Assembly (NCBI GenBank): GCA_002900995.3
Contig: CM035309.1
Coordinates: 868,001 to 932,000, forward strand
DNA length: 64,000 nucleotides
Reading direction: 5' to 3'
Source: Ganoderma boninense
Lineage: Eukaryota > Basidiomycota > Agaricomycetes > Polyporales > Polyporaceae
The position numbers were made by a program, and so were the translations under genes. Below the pieces are notes generated by a model. That model made no database searches and was not told the origin of the DNA. It saw nothing but the letters and a program-made list of their open reading frames with translations. This document shows, piece after piece, positions 58,474-64,000 of the stretch (position 1 is the stretch's first letter; each line of letters opens with the position of its first letter).

Positions 58474-59574
58474 ATGGCAGCCACTGTACGAGAATTGACC
58501 ACACCCTCCGGTACGTGTGCTGTAACACCAAACCGACATAACCTGGATCAGACTTCCGACTGACAAATGCCAACAGATGATGAGCTGAACCAATATGCTC
58601 GAATCCTTGCAGAGTCGTTCGGATACCGTACGTGCATATCCGGCTGTCGGACTCGGATGCGGGGACGAAACTAATCTGGGACTGCCGGCGCCGGACAGGC
58701 TTCTTCGAGAGCGCGCTCAACAAAGACAGGACTCTTCAGGAGCCCATGGTGCGCGCCCACATGCTTGCTGCGCTGGTGACGGGCGAGGGCGAAGTGCACG
58801 TTGCCGAGCTGCCCGGTGTGGGCGTCGTAGGAATCGCCGTCTGGTGGGTACATCCGAGCACTGTTGGCCAGAGCTTTCTTGTTCCTCATGCGAATATTTC
58901 TAGGTTCGGCCCAGGACACGTATACCTGGATTCGTACGTTTATAGAATAATCACCGTCATACGGATGCACGGCATCTGACTCTCGTAGAAGTGATGCCCA
59001 GCGCAACGCGGGACATAACCAAGTGGTGACGAAGCTGCCCACAGAACTCCAGAAGTGGTGGAAGCAGGTTCGTGTCAGGCTTCAGGTGCTTCGCATATAC
59101 TATCGATCATCCTCATTCTGTACATGTCAGTTTCTAAGCGAGTATGGCACGCTGACCGACCTGGTGCTCGGTCCAGGTGTGAAGCTTGGAGGATACCACT
59201 TACAGCTCATCGGCGTTTCTCCTGCGCACCAACGGAAAGGTGTGGCGTCGGCCCTCATGAAATATGCCGAGACGAAGGTGACATTGATACACCTTTTCAC
59301 ATCCTGGAAAATCTGTCGCTGATGCGCCTACAGGCCCATGCAATCGCCGTTCCATGCACGGTGGAGACTACTGGCGAGAGTAACGTGGGTTTGATGCTCC
59401 ACGGGCTGCAGATTGGACGAGGTGTGCTGACGATCCAGACTCCAGATCGCCATTTACAGAGCCATGGGCTATCTTGTTGCCGGCGCTGGCCCATTGACAT
59501 CGACGCCCCCGAACAAAGGGACGTTCAAGATGACGGTGTTTATCAAGCACACGGAGTCTGAGACAGACGGGTAG
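58474..59574 (+). CDS. GNAT-family N-acetyltransferase
   Basis: Eight exons (58474-58510, 58577-58627, 58699-58843, 58904-58933, 58989-59067, 59131-59277, 59334-59384, 59446-59574) give 222 residues in frame. The start (DELNQYARILAESFGYRFFE) is the typical first helix pair. VGIAVWFGPGHVYLDSSDAQ is spread over three exons. The acetyl-CoA-binding motif A is LIGVSPAHQRKGVASALMKY (Gln/Arg-x-x-Gly-x-Ala), followed by VETTGESNIAIYRAMGYLVA, the standard motif B region. The acceptor is unknown; basidiomycetes have many such small acetyltransferases. It sits between two minus-strand proline-iminopeptidase paralogs, so it may have been caught inside a duplication of that peptidase. A 30-base exon (58904-58933) is easily missed by gene finders. 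Confidence 0.85.
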
Positions 59575-59684
59575 CCGCTGGGGCAAGCTGTAGTTGAATA
59601 ACGGAAAGACATACACGATATGCCGGAAACACAGATCCACACCAATCTTACATCATGGAAACGTGCACGCGTTATACATGAACG

Positions 59685-60711
59685 TTAAGCCTCGGTAAGA
59701 AAACTACCCACAAGCTGCATGTACTTCTCCCGCTCCTCCCACTGAGGCATGTGACTTGACTCGGCGAAAGTGAACCATTTCACCTTTTGAATAGAGTGGA
59801 AGAACGGCGCGATGACGTCGTCCTGCGCCTCGTCGTGAACCCCGTTGATAAGGAGGGTAGGGACGTTGATCTTGGGTATATCTTCGGAAACCGACCAGTC
59901 CTGGAGAGAGCCTGTGATATTGAATTCGGAAGGGCCAAGCCTGCGAAACAGTGCTCAGCACATATCATAAGGGCCTGAGAAGGTAAGTCAAAACTTACAT
60001 CGTCATGTAGACGGAGGGGTTGCTCTGCAGCGCTGCGAACACCGCTGCCACTTCCGGCGGTGGCGGGTTGAGACGACACAGGTGGCGGGAGTAAAACACG
60101 CCCACCGCATCTTCGTACTCCTTCGTCCCCGTCGTCCCATCGGCCTCATGTTTGTCCAAGACAGCCTGCACGTGCGAACTCAATCTCGACGAAGAAGAGG
60201 ACATGCAGTGTGTGGGAACCCGTACCTGCACATCGGCCGGCAGCTGTGCGCGGAGGTGGTTTGCAGCCTCAACCCAGAGCTTCATGGACGCTGGGGCGCT
60301 CGCGATAACCAGACGCTTCAGACCTGGGGGATGGCTTATCGCAAACCGCGCTCCCAACATGCCTCCCCACGAGTGTCCGAGCAAGTCGAAGTTGTCCTGG
60401 ACGCCAAGGTGCTCCAGAAGCTCTTTGAGCTGCGTGAGGAAGAGTGCCTCTGTCCAGAAGGACGCGTCGCCACTCTTCTCGGGGAGGTGAGTGGACTTGC
60501 CATTCCCGAGCTGGTCGTAGAAGATCACAGGGATGCCGTGCGAGGCCGTCAGGTCGGTGAGGGAAAGGAGATAGTCGTGGATGATGCCAGGGCCGCCGTG
60601 CAGGACTACGAGAGGTCGGCGGGTTGAGGTCTTCAAGTCACCGCAGACCTTGTAGAAGGTCTTGCATAGCTTGTCGATGCCTGGAACAGCGAAGTCGAGA
60701 TAGCCTTCCAT
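59685..60711 (-). CDS. Proline iminopeptidase-type alpha/beta hydrolase (copy 2)
   Basis: Three exons (60711-60226, 60165-59999, 59940-59685) give 302 residues in frame, the normal size for S33 proline iminopeptidases. It has LVVLHGGPGIIHDYL (oxyanion loop), IFYDQLGNGKSTHL, the nucleophile elbow LLGHSWGGMLGARF, and a cap ending SVYMTMLGPSEFNITGSL. The acid is in TLLINGVHDEAQDD and the histidine in FAESSHMPQWEEREKYM. The triad is complete and the copy looks functional. It is paralogous to the gene at 57008-57950 on the same strand, with the GNAT gene between them on the other strand. The start at 60711 (MEGYLDFAVPG) is the first ATG in frame; sequence upstream in the same frame lacks an ATG. 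Confidence 0.9.
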
Positions 60712-62537
60712 GGGGAGTGAGTAGCCAGAGGGCTCGAGGATTCGAAGTACTTCGAGCTGTTGCACAACCAAGTAGTATATGTGATAACTGATTCAAGGCC
60801 AGCCGAGTGCACCGAATTCCTGAGCGGCGTACCCTAGTGGCAGATCAGGACGCTGAGAAGGCCTGGGCGGTGGATGCCTGCAGTAACTTCATCACCAGAT
60901 CTTTTGAAAATCCACGGGCGCACGCCATCGGTCAAAAGTACCGCGCGTCGAATCGCGCGGTCAATCCTTAATACATAAACCATATCAGAAGCGCCTCTCA
61001 CGAGAAGACTGTATGCATGAAAAAGCCTCCCAGCCCTTGGGATCCCTCTACAAGCTCTGAGTACGTAGTACAGGATAACGTCTCTTTGGTGGATGCTTGT
61101 ACGCCAGGCCTTTTCCACGGGCGCAACGCCACCACAGTCCATATTACTTACTCGCGGCATACCGAGTGTTACGCGCTTCAGGTAGGGCAAGTTCAACCAT
61201 GCGCTGACGGCGAATGCAGTGTATCGGCCCACATCCAGTCCGTCACTGTGCACGGTAAGCGCTCTCAGGCTGTCACTGTACGCTCAGACACTGTGAAAGC
61301 TTCCTCGCCTTTGAGAGAGTCCCTGGCGGAGGAGGCGCATATGTGAAGGGCTTGCGGTCTATCTGTCGCAAGCGATCCTTATGGGCGGCGAAATTGGGAC
61401 TAGAGCGGCCACAAGGACTGGGCCGGGGAGTCCCTTGAACTCGAGCTACGGCCTGTCTGGTGGCAATGCCGGTTCAGAGACGAGAAGGCTGTTGTGCTGC
61501 TGTTGCAAACGTGTACCAATGACAAGGCGCTCGGAGGAACAATTCTTGTTTGGAAGGCCGTATGCATATGCATGAAATAAGCACCTGGCTTACTGCAGGA
61601 CTGGAAGCCATGCAGCGCTTTTTGTACCGCAGACCGTAGCCCCGGAGGATACTAGAGTTCACATAGACCATCGACTTGGTATCGCCGGCTTCGTCCACCA
61701 CTAAGGTGGCGAGGCGTTCCACATGCACCCTGAAGTCGTCTCGAGAACTGCACGCGCGCCCCCTTCGTCCCCGTGCGCGGGGAACAGGGGGTTTGCACAC
61801 GTAGTACTCAAAGGAAATAACAATTCCACTTACCTCTCTAAATGTCTGTCTTCACAGCGCCGAGTACCACATCGCCATGTGTTCGGGGTGAGGGATGCTT
61901 GAAGCGAGATGGTCATGCACAGACGTTGGGGAGACCGAAGCGCTTCATTCTCCCCGATCCACCCGAAAGCTGTTGTGTTATGGGCACAGTTTTCGAAAGG
62001 ATTGCGGAGAGCCGTCCCGTAATGACACCTGTATGAGTGATCTTGGAAGGTTTCCTGCTGCGTCAGGAGGGATCTCTCGCCACCTTCACGTACTGGTGCG
62101 GAGAGAATTGTGATGGAGTGTAGGGAAGGCGGGTGAGTCATGAGGGAGGTGGGACGTCCGGATATTGCACTCACATATTCAGAGACTCATCCACCGCAGG
62201 TCGACCAGGGATAGTCGATGGTCAGAAGAATGCATCCCATCGACATTCCTGCGCTCGTCAATAGCGGTCAGTTCGATGTCGCCCAAGGTTATATTGTGGA
62301 GCCTCGCATGAAGAATATTGCGGATGCCGTTCCAGGAGTCGAGTCATATGCTGTGACGTACATGAATACGGAGGTAGGGTGTCCGAGTGAACGATGAAGC
62401 GCGGCGCCGTACCGGGGGACTTGGTAAAAGGATTTCGATTCTACCGGTTAGTGTACATCACGTATTCCAAAACACTCTGCAAAGTACGTCAGCACGAGCA
62501 ATCGCCTGCCCTCAGCGACGTACCAGAAGCAACTCAA
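60712..62537. other. Intergenic region, 1.8 kb
   Basis: No complete gene was recognised. It contains the promoter of peptidase copy 2 and the 3' flank of the PrpF gene. A short protein-like fragment at 62218-62373 is listed separately. Confidence 0.45.
62218..62373 (+). pseudogene. Possible fragment of a cutinase/carboxylesterase-like gene
   Basis: A 52-codon open frame begins with ATG and reads QFDVAQGYIVEPRMKNIADA then VPGVESYAVTYMNTE, followed by a GT donor-like site. The pattern of a short strand, a helix and PGVESYAVTY resembles the early part of cutinase-type alpha/beta hydrolases. No signal peptide, nucleophile motif GYSQG or downstream exon was found, so if the resemblance is real this is a remnant exon. 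It could also be a chance frame. Confidence 0.25.
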
Positions 62538-63752
62538 TCACCACCACACAGCACCCTTCATCAGCCTCCGGCCTGTCCTCACCACCTGCGCGTTGAACAC
62601 AGTCCCATCTTCGCCGAACCGAGCACCGACGTCGACCGTGCCTCCAGGATGACGCATCCTGACCAAATCGGAGTCAGCCTGAGCGGGGACCCCGCGTGCA
62701 CGGGACTTGGTCGCGATCTCATGAGCGATGGTGCCCTGCACTCCAGCCGCCACTCCAAGACAAAGTCCGACGGTCATCGGCACAGCCTTGTGGAGAACAC
62801 CCATCGAGAACGCGTGGATGACGATGTCCGCGTCGTCGGTCGCGTCGGGCGTGCTCAGGATAGCGATTTTGGGCTGCGCCTTTGCTGAAGGATCTAAACC
62901 CATGCGCACCGCGCCTGCCTGACGGATCGTCTCGACGAGCTGGACGACATCGGGCTTAGCGAGGTCGTCGGGACTGATGCCCAGGTGCTCGGCATGTATA
63001 GCTTTCGCGAGATGTTCGGCCGCGATGAAGACAGTGGGGTTCGTGGCGTCTACGAGTGAGGCGGGTATGCTCGAAAGCTTGGCGTCTCCGACCTCGAGGA
63101 TATCTACGGGAGAACCCGTAGGGAGTAGTTTGCCAGTACGTGCCCCTCCTGGATTGACAAACTGAAGGATGATGCGGGATGCCTGGCCTGGGACGCCAGC
63201 CATCTCGACCTCCGGGAGGTTGAGCTCTGCAACGTGCTCGGACGACACTGGGAAGGTGGTGTCGATCAACTTGGACGTGTTTGTGTTGAACGATCGGACA
63301 GTGGCGAGATTCCCAGTCGCGTCGAACGTGGGTGAACACAAACCCTCATCCAGGGCGAAGACACCGATCATGCTCGAGAGGTTGCCGCAGTTGCCAGACA
63401 GGTCCAGTTCACCGTCTTCGATTCCGACTTGGACGAAGGTGTATTCGATGTCGACGTCACGATTGGAGGGAGAGGGCGGGCCGACAACGCAGATCTTAGA
63501 CAAGCTCGAGACGCCTCCGCCCATGCCGTTCAGCTGGCGACGATAGACCGGGTCAGGAGAGCCCATGATGCCCGAAAAAATTGGGGTCCATTCGTTTGGG
63601 TTTTCTGGCAAGTCTGAACGCTTGAGGAAGATGCCCTTGGACGTGCCTCCGCGCAGGAACGTGGCGGGGAGGGGGTTGGCAACGTGGGACATAGAACGAC
63701 TTCGTGCCATTTCACGACAGACAGTGCGGGCGTATTTTGCCGTGTAAAGCAT
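62538..63752 (-). CDS. PrpF-family isomerase (methylaconitate/methylitaconate isomerase-like)
   Basis: A single exon of 404 residues with no introns, unusual for this window. The fold has two related halves, as in diaminopimelate epimerase-like proteins. Family marks are LPATFLRGGTSKGIFLKRSD near the start, GIMGSPDPVYRRQLNGMGGG, LDLSGNCGNLSSMIGVFAL with the conserved cysteine, VPMTVGLCLGVAAGVQGTI, and RMRHPGGTVDVGARF near the end. PrpF proteins isomerise 2-methylaconitate in the methylcitrate route of propionate use, and relatives act on 4-oxalomesaconate in lignin-monomer breakdown; which applies here cannot be read. The chosen ATG (63752) gives a basic, acid-poor leader (MLYTAKYARTVCREMARSRS) like a mitochondrial presequence. 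A later start at the internal Met before SHVANPLP is possible. Confidence 0.9.
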   Translation of the reverse strand: MLYTAKYARTVCREMARSRSMSHVANPLPATFLRGGTSKGIFLKRSDLPENPNEWTPIFSGIMGSPDPVYRRQLNGMGGGVSSLSKICVVGPPSPSNRDVDIEYTFVQVGIEDGELDLSGNCGNLSSMIGVFALDEGLCSPTFDATGNLATVRSFNTNTSKLIDTTFPVSSEHVAELNLPEVEMAGVPGQASRIILQFVNPGGARTGKLLPTGSPVDILEVGDAKLSSIPASLVDATNPTVFIAAEHLAKAIHAEHLGISPDDLAKPDVVQLVETIRQAGAVRMGLDPSAKAQPKIAILSTPDATDDADIVIHAFSMGVLHKAVPMTVGLCLGVAAGVQGTIAHEIATKSRARGVPAQADSDLVRMRHPGGTVDVGARFGEDGTVFNAQVVRTGRRLMKGAVWW

Positions 63753-64000
63753 CCTAGAATTACTCGCCAACGGGTTAGCTCGTAAAAACGCGACTAATGG
63801 GTAGCTATACCTCCAATCAAGGTGGCAGGAGTTAAGTAACGAGAAGAAGCTACAGTGAGAACTTGAAGGTACAACTTGAACTTACTTATTCCGCATCTCC
63901 CCGCAGCCGGCCCGGCGCCCGCAACGTTCTGCGGCCTACATTTCGGCGCTAAACATGGACTGTGTAGTTGTCTCCGATGAGCGGTCTACCAACGTTTTCA

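Overview
The window is nuclear DNA of a basidiomycete, most likely an Agaricomycete. The genes are packed with short GT-AG introns, mostly about 50 to 70 bases and up to 12 per gene. The gene set is fungal: a GATA factor, a Zn2Cys6 factor, a HET-domain relic, an arrestin-like adaptor, Arp10 and a GMC oxidoreductase. Coding regions are C-rich at third codon positions. I found no rRNA, tRNA, CRISPR array or intact transposon by eye. Exon limits below come from splice consensus, reading phase and family knowledge, not from transcripts.

Left part (1-13 kb): a 5'-partial nuclear-type protein on the minus strand; a decayed HET-domain gene; a divergent pair made of an alpha/beta hydrolase and a METTL21-type methyltransferase; a nine-exon TauD/TfdA dioxygenase; and a seven-exon GATA factor on the minus strand. 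A GC-rich, gene-empty stretch of about 5 kb follows.

Middle (18-36.6 kb): a tandem pair of very small Tyr/Gly/Asn/Ser-rich proteins with the same exon plan; a 13-exon Kv-beta-type aldo-keto reductase; an empty stretch of about 4.5 kb; a PX-PB1 scaffold; Arp10 (dynactin); a GT17 N-acetylglucosaminyltransferase; and a GLFG nucleoporin of the Nup49/Nup58 type.

Right part (42-64 kb), after a second empty stretch of about 5.9 kb: a minimal 69-residue Zn2Cys6 protein, an arrestin-like protein with an 18-base microexon, an unrecognised protein with a possible mitochondrial presequence, GMP synthase, a glutathione transferase, a GMC oxidoreductase, two proline-iminopeptidase paralogs flanking a GNAT acetyltransferase, and an intronless PrpF-family isomerase.

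The genes look like ordinary independent fungal neighbours rather than one pathway or cluster. Two things stand out. One is the undescribed-looking tandem micro-protein family at 18.3-19.4 kb. The other is a run of single-base frame breaks in otherwise well-conserved genes (methyltransferase, nucleoporin twice, GMP synthase, glutathione transferase, and probably the PX-PB1 gene). These most likely reflect uncorrected indels in the assembly, and any annotation built on this sequence must allow for them.
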